A stretch of 64,000 nt of DNA from Wolbachia endosymbiont (group A) of Bibio marci. GTDB taxonomy: Bacteria > Pseudomonadota > Alphaproteobacteria > Rickettsiales > Anaplasmataceae. The notes below the pieces were generated by a model that did no database searches, was not told the origin of the DNA, and was given only the letters and a program-made list of their open reading frames with translations. The translations under genes were made by a program, and so were the position numbers. The stretch covers positions 248,001-312,000 of the forward strand of contig NZ_OX366364.1 of NCBI RefSeq assembly GCF_947251645.1, in the 5' to 3' direction. Below, one piece after another: positions 38,716 through 47,257 of this stretch (positions within the stretch are counted from its first letter, which is position 1; every line of letters begins with the position of its first letter).

Positions 38716-38736
38716 TGTTTTACGTTGTGCATTTTA

Positions 38737-40101
38737 TTAACCGACACTATAAACAACATCCTTACAATTATGAGATTGGACTACAACTTGCTCAAGCGTT
38801 AAGCTGCTGCGTTTAGCGTCTTTACTGTGGTTTTCTCCAAGAACCTCTGTTCTTTCTTGTTTTATTTCTTCAATGAATTTCTTGTTAACGCTTTCAGGAT
38901 CAATCTTTTCCTGAGAATATATAAGGTTAGTGCAATTTGTTTTTCTATAATAATGCACGCCAGAACATATAATTAATAATGCAAATACACCTGAACCTAT
39001 AAGTAATGATAATCCTATGTTATTAGTCAAAGGGTTTTGGTAAAATTTTTGTACGTTATTAACACCGCCTTCCGCATATAGCCATAAAGGAAACGCTATA
39101 TTTGCAGCAACTACACCGGTCAGTAATGCAGTAAATAGTGGCCTATTGTTAATTACTGATTCTATTTTACTAGTTTTACTAATTACTTTTTTGTCAATGT
39201 TCATGAAGTCGTTTTCAGATTCCAAAGCATTAAATACAAAATTTGAATGAGTGTTATTGCTATATTCCAGTCTTACAGATTTTATAGCTTTATTTTTTGG
39301 CTGATGCTCCAACACATCAGCTAAAATTTCATTCGCATCTTCTTTTTGAATGTGATGTTCTTCAGTATTTCTAAACTGTTTTATTGCAAAAAATATTGGA
39401 CTAATTGCAAGCAATGAAGCAAGTGCAATGACCGGTATAGTAATATAGTTTGGGCCGTTTGTAAAAAATGCAATAAATTTTTCTTTATCTTGTAAATATA
39501 ATAAAGCTGCAGATGTGCTGAGTATAATAGCAGTTGCACCAAAAATTATAACGCTCTTCTGCTGCATGACATACTTTGCTCTTGGCAAGATTCTGTTTGT
39601 TTTTTTATTTGTTGTGCTACCTGTATCAGATTCATTATCTAGTGGCAAAGACTTTTCAGAGCCATCTGCGCTTGTGTATGATGGTGGTGAGCCAGTTGGA
39701 GGTATACTTGAGCTGTTAGTTCTTTGTAAATCTTCTAATGTTTCACTATTCCAAGGTAGACTAAATACTGTCTCTTTAGAAGGTGATCTTTGCATTCCTG
39801 AGCTTTGATCACCTACTCCACTGTCTAAACTCTTTTTCGAAGATTTTGTATCTGGGTCTATAGTTGCATAAATAGGTTCTTCTGATCCATTACCAACTGA
39901 TCCTTCCATATTTAAGTTTGCTGTTTCTTTATCATCAGACTCGCCATCAAACGGACTTGTAGAGTGTGAAATTTCATTTTTATCGTTTGTTCGTGGCACT
40001 GTGCTTCTAGGTGCTGGTGTCGGCAGTACTTTCTTGCCATCTTCATCCTTTTTTGTATAAGAAGTTGGTGTGACATTATCTCCGTTTTCTAATCCATGCA
40101 T
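38737..40101 (-). CDS. Four-TM protein with EPIYA and PPxY motifs, putative effector
   Basis: A 454-residue protein of unknown family. Residues 1-175 are hydrophilic, rich in Ser, Pro, Thr, Asp and Glu. They contain EPIYATIDP at 75-83, like the EPIYA tyrosine-phosphorylation motif of several bacterial effectors, and PPSY at 139-142, a PPxY (WW-domain ligand) pattern. Four hydrophobic segments at about 183-203, 219-241, 322-343 and 361-383 form two pairs around a soluble loop; the last 70 residues are charged. There is no signal peptide. The layout suits a secreted membrane-inserting protein with a host-exposed N-terminus, but secretion is inference. It stands alone, divergent from repeats. 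Confidence 0.75.
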   Translation of the reverse strand: MHGLENGDNVTPTSYTKKDEDGKKVLPTPAPRSTVPRTNDKNEISHSTSPFDGESDDKETANLNMEGSVGNGSEEPIYATIDPDTKSSKKSLDSGVGDQSSGMQRSPSKETVFSLPWNSETLEDLQRTNSSSIPPTGSPPSYTSADGSEKSLPLDNESDTGSTTNKKTNRILPRAKYVMQQKSVIIFGATAIILSTSAALLYLQDKEKFIAFFTNGPNYITIPVIALASLLAISPIFFAIKQFRNTEEHHIQKEDANEILADVLEHQPKNKAIKSVRLEYSNNTHSNFVFNALESENDFMNIDKKVISKTSKIESVINNRPLFTALLTGVVAANIAFPLWLYAEGGVNNVQKFYQNPLTNNIGLSLLIGSGVFALLIICSGVHYYRKTNCTNLIYSQEKIDPESVNKKFIEEIKQERTEVLGENHSKDAKRSSLTLEQVVVQSHNCKDVVYSVG

Positions 40102-40184
40102 ATCTGCTCCAAAATTAATTACTATGCTGCATTGATTACGCTATAGTTATTAAGATGTAGTAAATACCAATTTACGGATAATTA

Positions 40185-40979
40185 TTAATATAGAAATTGT
40201 CTATCAAAGATCCTTTCATTCAGAGGGTAATCTTTGTCAAAGAGCAAAGTTATTGTGTTTTCATGGTCTTTTTGTATTTTTATCTGTGATATATTATGAA
40301 ACTCCTTGTAATCTGATACTACAAGTGCTGGACGGTTTTTTGTGTCGTTAATGTCAATTTGTACGATTGTATCGTTTGATATTAACGCTCCACTCCAATG
40401 CCTTGGGTAATAGCTATTGATAGAAGTGAGTGCAAGTAAGTTTGAATTTAGTGGTAAAATTGGGCCACCGGCAGAGAAGTTATATGCAGTGCTGCCTGTG
40501 GGGGTAGATAATATTACTCCGTCCCCTCTAAATTTTTCTACTTTTAACTTATCATTAATAGTAATATTCATCTCTACTATTTGATTCGCTTTTCTAAAAA
40601 CGTATACTTCGTTTACTGCTATGTAATGATATCTCTTGCCACTTGTGTCTGTTGCTTCCATTTTTAGCAAAGTTAACTGAGTTGAAGTTGCATGCTCTAT
40701 ATGATCAATTAAATCTTCACTGCAACTAAAGCATTTATTCATCAAAAACCCAACATTGCCAGTGTTTACTCCGTATACGTGTGTGTTTTTGTTTTCTATA
40801 ACGTAATTATGCAAGGTGCGTAGCATAAAGCCATCACCGCCAACAACTATCAGTAGATCAATTTCGGACTTATTTTCTTCTGTTATATTGATAAAATTAA
40901 GTTCCTTTAATAGTTTAGATACTTCCTGCGATTTTGGTGATTGAGAAGCAACATAGCCTATATTTTTGTATTTATGCAT
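40185..40979 (-). CDS. nadK: NAD kinase
   Basis: Phosphorylates NAD to NADP. The 264-residue protein has the family motif LIVVGGDGFMLRTLH (the GGDG active-site loop), VYGVNTGNVGFL, and the second conserved segment FRGDGVILSTPTGSTAYNFSAGGPI. Length is typical of alphaproteobacterial forms. It stands between the EPIYA gene and rpmE on the same strand, with gaps of about 80 and 40 bp. Confidence 0.95.
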   Translation of the reverse strand: MHKYKNIGYVASQSPKSQEVSKLLKELNFINITEENKSEIDLLIVVGGDGFMLRTLHNYVIENKNTHVYGVNTGNVGFLMNKCFSCSEDLIDHIEHATSTQLTLLKMEATDTSGKRYHYIAVNEVYVFRKANQIVEMNITINDKLKVEKFRGDGVILSTPTGSTAYNFSAGGPILPLNSNLLALTSINSYYPRHWSGALISNDTIVQIDINDTKNRPALVVSDYKEFHNISQIKIQKDHENTITLLFDKDYPLNERIFDRQFLY

Positions 40980-41017
40980 ACTTCAGTAAACTCTCTAAAA
41001 CTTAAAGAGGAGGAAAA

Positions 41018-41221
41018 TTAGAAAATGCTTCCATATTTATCGTTAAACTTAGCTAATTTGCTAGTTTTACTTGCTGACCCGCTTGTCAAACTTCCAGTCC
41101 ATGCAGGGTGAGTAAGAGGATCTCTATCAAGCTTTACCCTGTCTCCCTCCTTTCCATAAGTGGAACGAGTTTCAAACTCTTGACCGTCTGTCATAACTAT
41201 AATAATTTTATGATAATTCAT
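41018..41221 (-). CDS. rpmE: 50S ribosomal protein L31
   Basis: A 67-residue L31 with the central pattern [10 protein letters not shown]. It lacks the paired zinc-binding cysteines of the longer form, so it is the C-minus type. It is upstream of nadK and divergent from fabD. Confidence 0.88.
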   Translation of the reverse strand: MNYHKIIIVMTDGQEFETRSTYGKEGDRVKLDRDPLTHPAWTGSLTSGSASKTSKLAKFNDKYGSIF

Positions 41222-41349
41222 TGTTGCTTATAAACTTTTAGTCAGTTAATATTCTAGTGAACTTAATTCACTAAGTCAATCATTATTCTAAAATATTGAC
41301 AAAAAATAGATAAAATGTTATACTTAATAGGGAATAAATAATAATTATC

Positions 41350-42324
41350 ATGATTTTCGCTTTCCCTGGTCAGGGCTCTCAGTTTGTAGGAATGGGAAAG
41401 AGCTTATATAGTGAGTTTTCCGTTGCAAGACAAGTATTTAATGAAGTAGATAGCATATTGGGTAGAAAGCTGTCTCATTTAATCTTCAACCGTCCTATTG
41501 AAGAATTAACCATTACAGAAAACGCTCAGCCAGCTATAATGGCAGTGTCAATTGCAATGCTACGCGTTATCGAGCATGTGTTTGGCAAATCTCTTTTTGC
41601 TAATCACAATGTTAAATATGTTTGTGGGCATTCAGTTGGCGAGTATACAGCGCTGTGTGCTGCAGGAGCGTTAACGCTTGAGTCTGCAGTCAAGCTGCTA
41701 AAAGTTCGCAGCGAAGCAATGCATGAAGCTTCACTGAAATGTAAAGGCGGAATGGTTGCGTTGCTTGGAGCAGAGATAAATGAAGTGGAAGACATATTAA
41801 GATCAGCCAAAATTGACGGAATTTGTGAAATTGCAAACGATAATGGCGGTGGGCAGGTAGTGGTAAGTGGTACTGCAGAAGTCCTTGAGATATTACCTGA
41901 TTTATTCAAAAACTCGAGTGTGAGGAAATTGATTAAATTACAGGTTAGTGGACCTTTTCATTCATCTCTTATGAAACCTGCTGATGAAAAAGTTTTGGAA
42001 TTTTTGAAGGGTATTAAAATGACTCGCCCTATAGTTCCTTTGATATCAAATGTTACAGCTAAAGAGGAGAGTGATCCCAAAGTTATAAAAACTTTGCTTG
42101 CTAAGCAAATTATAAGCAGAGTGAGATGGAGAGAAATGGTTTTACATATGGCGCGTTGTGGTATTAACAAGTTCGTTGAAATTGGCCCTAATAAAGTTTT
42201 ATCTAATTTAGTCAAAAGGATTGACCAATCTATCAGTACAAAAAGTATAGATAGTATTGGTGATATTGACAGCTTCTTTAATGAATCATTAGTACTAACA
42301 GCGAAAAATTTAAAGTTGGGTTAA
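41350..42324 (+). CDS. fabD: Malonyl-CoA:ACP transacylase
   Basis: Loads malonyl onto acyl carrier protein for fatty acid synthesis. The 324-residue protein has FAFPGQGSQFVGMGK at the start, the active-site serine in CGHSVGEYTALCAAG, and the histidine in QVSGPFHSSLM. Normal length. The next 200 bp downstream are repeat DNA, so the gene is probably a single unit. Confidence 0.96.
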   Translation: MIFAFPGQGSQFVGMGKSLYSEFSVARQVFNEVDSILGRKLSHLIFNRPIEELTITENAQPAIMAVSIAMLRVIEHVFGKSLFANHNVKYVCGHSVGEYTALCAAGALTLESAVKLLKVRSEAMHEASLKCKGGMVALLGAEINEVEDILRSAKIDGICEIANDNGGGQVVVSGTAEVLEILPDLFKNSSVRKLIKLQVSGPFHSSLMKPADEKVLEFLKGIKMTRPIVPLISNVTAKEESDPKVIKTLLAKQIISRVRWREMVLHMARCGINKFVEIGPNKVLSNLVKRIDQSISTKSIDSIGDIDSFFNESLVLTAKNLKLG

Positions 42325-42397
42325 GTTAAACACATCTGTTTGCCAGCGCGTGACGCACAACTGTACGAACATTCATTCTTGAAGGTAAACTGCACAG

Positions 42398-42535
42398 CAA
42401 ATGGTGTCATTCCAGTGCTTGACACTGGAATCCAGCCTTGCCGTAATCTCATCAAGAACGTTGTGTTTTAACATAAGATCAGCCACTTTTATGCTTACCA
42501 ACTTAGTGCCCAATCAAAATTCCTGGATCCCAGTG
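42398..42535. repeat. WPE units between fabD and IS copy 2
   Basis: GTCATTCCAGTGCTTGACAC with inverted CTGGAAT at 42402-42433, then a half unit ending GGATCCCAGTG directly against the IS. Confidence 0.7.
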
Positions 42536-43624
42536 GGCTTTGTTGCATCGCACCTTATACTGGTAGTAATTTACGATAAATATCATGTAGCCATTTCAAA
42601 TTTAGCCATACCAATTTCAGTAAATTGATTAAGCAAATAGCACTTAATCAGCAATTCTTTTTCGCGATTTACTTCGGATTTATTCCTAAAGCTGAATCCA
42701 AATATTTGCTTTAATCTTGAGAAAAACCCTTCAATATAAGATCTTTTCCCATAATTTACTTCTTTTTTCCATTCTTTCACGCCATCTTCACCGTATAATT
42801 TTATTAACCTAATAGCAGCATTTCTGTCAGACATATAATCTATTTCTGGATGTTCTGCCGCATTGTTTATTGGTGGAATTTTTGCCTTTATATCATATTC
42901 GTGACACAATTTGTAAAACTTGTGCCTATCATATGCCCTATCTGCATATAGTGCTTTTATGATATGCTGAAAATTAACTTCTTTAAGCAAATCGCAAGCT
43001 CCATAGTGATCAGAGTAGACACCGTTACTGTATTTTACAGCTATAGCTTTTTTGCTGTTTATATTCAACATTACATGCAATTTTCTTGTCTGTTCATAGC
43101 CATGATATTTTCTGTTAGCGCTATTTTCCTTGCTGTGACCAGGGGTATTGTTGTAAATGCTGATACCTGTACTATCTATAGCAATTTCGATGTCTTCCAT
43201 ATTATTTTTATCAATTCTGCAATCATTGATCTTAATATTAAGTTTCTTAAACCTTCTTGATGCTTGTGAATAGCTGATAACTGCTAAATCTCTTCCTATT
43301 TGTTGCATATATCCTTTTATAAACCCCACCGTTTGTCTTAAACCAATTCTAAAAAGATTGACAATTATATGCACCAAAATCACAACTTTATCACTGTAAA
43401 TATAGTTGCCGCCTTGCATTTTTGGACTATTTTCATACCAATTTTCTATGGCTTCATTGATATAATGAAAAATATTTCCTCTTTCCTGGAGAAATTTGTT
43501 ATATTCATTTTGGTTACTGACTTTCATTTTCTGTGGCATATTTTTTCTTCAACAGTTAAATGGTTATTTATAATGAATTTTGTCAGTAGCCACCAGATTT
43601 TTTCGGTTGCTATGCAACAAAGCC
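42536..43624 (-). mobile_element. IS5/IS903-like insertion sequence, copy 2
   Basis: A 1089-bp copy with the same ends as copy 1. The flanks are ATCCCAGTG on the left and CACTGGGAT on the right: inverted, not direct, and the inversion continues for 16 bp on each side. The outer sequences are WPE arms. So the insertion site was rearranged after transposition. Confidence 0.9.
42583..43539 (-). CDS. Transposase, IS5 family (IS903-like), copy 2
   Basis: Full-length 318-residue DDE transposase. It differs from the other three copies by two residues (KYHGYE for KYRGYE and QHIIKALY for QHVIKALY), making it the most diverged copy here. All three catalytic acidic residues are kept. Confidence 0.92.
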   Translation of the reverse strand: MPQKMKVSNQNEYNKFLQERGNIFHYINEAIENWYENSPKMQGGNYIYSDKVVILVHIIVNLFRIGLRQTVGFIKGYMQQIGRDLAVISYSQASRRFKKLNIKINDCRIDKNNMEDIEIAIDSTGISIYNNTPGHSKENSANRKYHGYEQTRKLHVMLNINSKKAIAVKYSNGVYSDHYGACDLLKEVNFQHIIKALYADRAYDRHKFYKLCHEYDIKAKIPPINNAAEHPEIDYMSDRNAAIRLIKLYGEDGVKEWKKEVNYGKRSYIEGFFSRLKQIFGFSFRNKSEVNREKELLIKCYLLNQFTEIGMAKFEMAT

Positions 43625-43677
43625 CACTGGGATCCAGGAAAAAGAATGGTGTCATCCGAGTAGCTTGACACTGGCAT

Positions 43678-44003
43678 GGCTTTGTTGCATCGCTAGCTAT
43701 GATGGATTAAAGATAAAAAAGATGGAGAATATCAGTAGCTTATTATTCTGGTATTTATAACAAGAACGGTCAGTGAATACCTAAATTTAAGTAAAAGAAA
43801 TTTCACTACCACTCACTAATCCGGCTAAAATTCAAGAATTTCAATGCTTTAGCTATTTTCAATAGAATTAAATTTATTAATGTAAATAATAAATTACTAT
43901 TCTTAAATTTGATCAGATTGATTGCAAAAAAACAAGATTTTCAATAGGTTGCTTATAATCCTAACTATAGTTAGCCTTTCATAAGTAGCGATGCAACAAA
44001 GCC
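43678..44003. mobile_element. 326-bp MITE, copy C
   Basis: Same orientation as copy A. Flanked on both sides by CACTGGCAT, a perfect 9-bp duplication; the unusual C at the seventh position is present in both, so it is a true duplication and not two independent WPE arms. It lies only 53 bp from IS copy 2. Confidence 0.92.
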
Positions 44004-44229
44004 CACTGGCATCCAGGAAACTTAATTGCAAGTAATGCATTGAGTTTGGTGAGTATGGGTTTTGCGTTATAGAATGAAGCACTTTTGGTGAATTTGTAAA
44101 GAAAGCTGGATCCCAGTGTCAAGCACTGGGATGACAAGAAAGGGAGCACTGGAATTTTTATTTCAGTATTGTACATTAGCCATGCATCTGAACAGATACG
44201 AGCTTTCTGCTTTTTTTGGGTAAGGTCAG
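44004..44229. repeat. WPE units after MITE copy C
   Basis: Contains CACTGGCATCCAGGAAAC at the MITE border and a full palindrome GGATCCCAGTGTCAAGCACT followed by GGGATGACA (44107-44136). No gene is believable here. Confidence 0.65.
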
Positions 44230-44658
44230 TCAAAAAGGTTTTACAACAACCATAATAACTATAACTATTATCAATACTGTAACTGCTTCATTTAAAACAC
44301 GAAAATAAACGTGTTTTTTTTCATTTGAACCCATTGCAAAATCTTTTCTGTATTTTGCAAGCAGTCCATGAATAGCAAACATAAAAAATAATGCTAGTGC
44401 TTTCACATGAAACCACCCTTCACGATATGCTTCTCTTATAATCATTAATGTCATTCCCAAACCAAGTGAGAAAAGCATTGCAGGGTTTATGATATATCTA
44501 AGTAGCCTCTTTTCCATTGTTTGAAGCAAGCTATCATTTTCCGATCCCGGTTTTACAGTTGCGTGGTAGACATAAAGCCTGGGTAAATAAAGCATACCTG
44601 CCATCCACATAATGACGGAGATAATGTGAAAAGCTTCAAGCCAGTGGTAGTAATCCAT
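44230..44658 (-). CDS. hemJ: Protoporphyrinogen oxidase HemJ
   Basis: HemJ oxidises protoporphyrinogen IX in haem synthesis and replaces HemG/HemY in many alphaproteobacteria. The 142-residue protein has four hydrophobic segments. It has the family's conserved histidine in WLEAFHIISVIMWMAGMLYLPRL, plus GWFHVKALALFFMFAIHG. Length and topology fit. Divergent from pdhA. Confidence 0.9.
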   Translation of the reverse strand: MDYYHWLEAFHIISVIMWMAGMLYLPRLYVYHATVKPGSENDSLLQTMEKRLLRYIINPAMLFSLGLGMTLMIIREAYREGWFHVKALALFFMFAIHGLLAKYRKDFAMGSNEKKHVYFRVLNEAVTVLIIVIVIMVVVKPF

Positions 44659-44723
44659 TGAGATTTATTACAAAATGTTAAAAATTTCTGATATTATTTT
44701 AGTTTAATGAAAAAGAAATCGAT

Positions 44724-45704
44724 ATGAAAGCAGAAAATTTCACTAAAGAACAGATAATTGGATTCTACAGGAAAATGCTACTCATACGCAGATTTGAGGA
44801 AAAAGCAGGACAATTATATGGGATGGGATTAATAGGCGGGTTCTGTCACCTATCAATAGGACAGGAAGCAGTTGCAGTTGGAACTCAAGCTGCATCAAAA
44901 TTAGGTGACGCTTTTATCACAAGTTATAGAGACCATGGCTTAATGCTCGCATGTGATTCTGATCCAAATGTTGTAATGGCAGAACTCACTGGCAAAGAAA
45001 CAGGATGCTCGAAAGGTAAAGGTGGTTCGATGCACGTATTTGACGTTGAAAAAAAATTCTTCGGTGGACATGGAATAGTGGGAGCACAAGTTCCAATTGG
45101 CACAGGAATAGCATTTGCTAATAAATATAAGAAAAAAGATAACGTGGTATTCACGTATTTTGGTGACGGTGCTGCAAATCAAGGACAAGTATATGAATCA
45201 TTTAATATGGCAGCTTTGTGGAAGTTGCCTGTGGTTTACATCATAGAAAATAATGAATACGCAATGGGAACCTCCGTGCAAAGATCAACTTTAGTAACAG
45301 AGTTATATAAAAGAGGAGAAAGTTTTGGTATTTCTGGAAAACAAGTTGATGGAATGGATTTTTTCTCTGTTTATGCGGCTACAAGCGAAGCAGCGGAACA
45401 CACATGCAGCGGAAAAGGGCCTATCCTGCTTGAAATGAAGACATATCGATATCGCGGCCATTCGATGTCAGATCCTGCTACTTATCGCTTAAAAGAAGAA
45501 GTTGAAGATATGAAGCAAAATCATGACCCTATAGGCACTTTAAAGAAATACATGATAGATAATAAAATTGCTTCAGAAGAAGAATGCAAAGTAATTGATA
45601 AGGAAATACGTGACTTAGTGAAAAAATCAGAGGATTTTGCCAAAAATAGTAAAGAACCAAGCGTTGATGAGTTATATACTGATGTTTATAAATTTGTTAG
45701 CTAA
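44724..45704 (+). CDS. pdhA: Pyruvate dehydrogenase E1 component, alpha subunit
   Basis: Decarboxylates pyruvate with thiamine diphosphate. The TPP motif spans FGDGAANQGQVYESFNMAAL to IENN (about residues 153-185), and YRYRGHSMSDPATYR is the conserved phosphorylation-loop region. The 326-residue length is standard for the bacterial alpha subunit. The beta subunit gene is not next to it; after this gene comes 1.5 kb of repeats. Confidence 0.95.
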   Translation: MKAENFTKEQIIGFYRKMLLIRRFEEKAGQLYGMGLIGGFCHLSIGQEAVAVGTQAASKLGDAFITSYRDHGLMLACDSDPNVVMAELTGKETGCSKGKGGSMHVFDVEKKFFGGHGIVGAQVPIGTGIAFANKYKKKDNVVFTYFGDGAANQGQVYESFNMAALWKLPVVYIIENNEYAMGTSVQRSTLVTELYKRGESFGISGKQVDGMDFFSVYAATSEAAEHTCSGKGPILLEMKTYRYRGHSMSDPATYRLKEEVEDMKQNHDPIGTLKKYMIDNKIASEEECKVIDKEIRDLVKKSEDFAKNSKEPSVDELYTDVYKFVS

Positions 45705-45739
45705 TTTTTTTATCCAGAACTGTACGAACATTGTAATAG

Positions 45740-45891
45740 TAAACGATGTCATCCAAGTAGCTCCTTCTCCCATCATCCAAGTGCCCTCCTTTTTTTGTCA
45801 TCCCAGTGCCCAGACTACTTGGATCCAGGAAAAAGAATGGTGTCATCCAAGTAGCCTCCCCCCCTGTCATCCCAGTGCTTGACACTGGGAT
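45740..45891. repeat. WPE cluster before MITE copy D
   Basis: Several units (GATGTCATCCAAGTAGC, CATCCCAGTGCCCAGACTAC, TTGGATCCAGGAAAAAGAAT, CCAGTGCTTGACACTGGGAT), the last forming the target copy of MITE D. Confidence 0.75.
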
Positions 45892-46217
45892 GGCTTTGTT
45901 GCATCGCTAGCTATGATGGATTAAAGATAAAAAAGATGGAGAATATCAGTAGCTTATTATTCTGGTATTTATAACAAGAACGGTCAGTGAATACCTAAAT
46001 TTGAGTAAAAGAAATTTCACTACCACTCACTAATCCGGCTAAAATTCAAGAATTTCAATGCTTTAGCTATTTTCAATAGAATTAAGTTTATTAATATAAA
46101 TAATAAATTACTATTCTTAAATTTGATCAGATTGATTGCAAAAAAACAAGATTTTCAATAGGTTGCTTATAATCCTAGCTATAGTTAGCCTTTCATAAGT
46201 AGCGATGCAACAAAGCC
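45892..46217. mobile_element. 326-bp MITE, copy D
   Basis: Same orientation as copies A and C. Both flanks are CACTGGGAT, a perfect 9-bp duplication inside WPE sequence. Confidence 0.92.
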
Positions 46218-46721
46218 CACTGGGATCCAGAAGACTTAATTTTAACCAAGTGACTGCATAATAAAGGCTAGATCCCAGTGTCTGGGCACTGGGATGACAA
46301 AAAAAGGAGCACTGAAATGACAGCAGTCCTACGTCATACCGCGATTCATTCGCGGTATCTCTTAGCCGCTAACAAGTAGCGGGATGACGGTTGTCAGGCT
46401 AGCCTGTCATCCCAGTGCCCTGACTACTTGGATCCAGGAAAAAGAATGATGTCATCCAAGTAGCCTCCCTCCCCTATCATCCCAGTGTCCCTATGATGTC
46501 ATCCCAGTGCTTGACACTGGGATCTAGCAAGCTTTGCTTGCAAACAAGTCTAATACGCGTCGCGTTTTATGCCAAAACACAATTGGAGTTACATGCAAAA
46601 TAGATCCCAGACTGGGATGACAAAAAAAGGAGCACTGGAATGACAGCAGTCCTACGTCATACCTCGATTCATTCGCGGTATCTCTTAGCCGCTAACAAGC
46701 AGCAGGATGACGGTTGTCGTT
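46218..46721. repeat. Dense palindromic-repeat field
   Basis: About ten units in 500 bp. WPE cores (ATCCCAGTGTCTGGGCACTG, CCAGTGCTTGACACTGGGAT) alternate with a second hairpin type, CATACCGCGATTCATTCGCG with its right arm GTATCTCTTAGCCGC, seen at 46331-46392 and again at 46655-46715. The block from 46290 to 46395 is repeated nearly word for word at 46610-46715, so the field grew by duplication. No gene. Confidence 0.75.
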
Positions 46722-47190
46722 TAGCTATAAATGTTTAAGAAATTTACCAAACGAAAAAAAAGGCAAAAGAAGCCCCGTGGTTATTATCCGCTTTAAAATA
46801 TTGGCGTTTTTTATGTTTTAAACGCTTGACAAGCAAGATTTAGCTGCTTTTAATTGCAACTAACTTACGCTGCAAATGTTTAAGAAATTTACCAAGTAGA
46901 AAAAAAGACAAAGAATCCCCGAGTTAGCTAGTCTTTTACTATCTCTGTCGAGTATTGGCATTTTTTGATGTCTTGTAACGCTTTATAAGCGCGTTCAGCT
47001 TATTTAGATAAAAATCTAGATGTAGATGAAGTTTTGTAAAGACATACAGTATCTATATACTGCAAAAAATTGAACATAAGACGCCGATACATTAAGTAAT
47101 CCTTACCTTTTAATCTGCAGATTGGCGAAAGCAAATACAATAGCTTCAGTTTCATGATAAGGGGGCTGGCGAAGGGTGTCAAGCAAGTTT
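46722..47190 (-). repeat. 440-bp dispersed repeat, copy 3 (inverted, diverged)
   Basis: Read on the minus strand it starts CTTGACACCCTTCGCCAGCC and ends in AAATTTCTTAAACATTTATA. It is less similar to copies 1 and 2 than they are to each other. The internal unit GTTTAAGAAATTTACCAA again occurs twice. No gene. Confidence 0.65.
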
Positions 47191-47257
47191 TTATAGCTCT
47201 CATGGTTTTTGCTGGAATGATACTAGTTGTTACTCAAACAACAGTTATGCAAGAGAT

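Noticed and set aside
43979-44233. An 84-codon frame overlapping the hemJ stop by 4 bp
   Set aside because: Most of it is translation of a WPE and the end of MITE C; no family features. The overlap is chance.
45740-46721. Regularly repeated short palindromes that might be a CRISPR array
   Set aside because: Units differ in length, are not evenly spaced, have no unique spacers, recur all over the window, and no cas gene is present.
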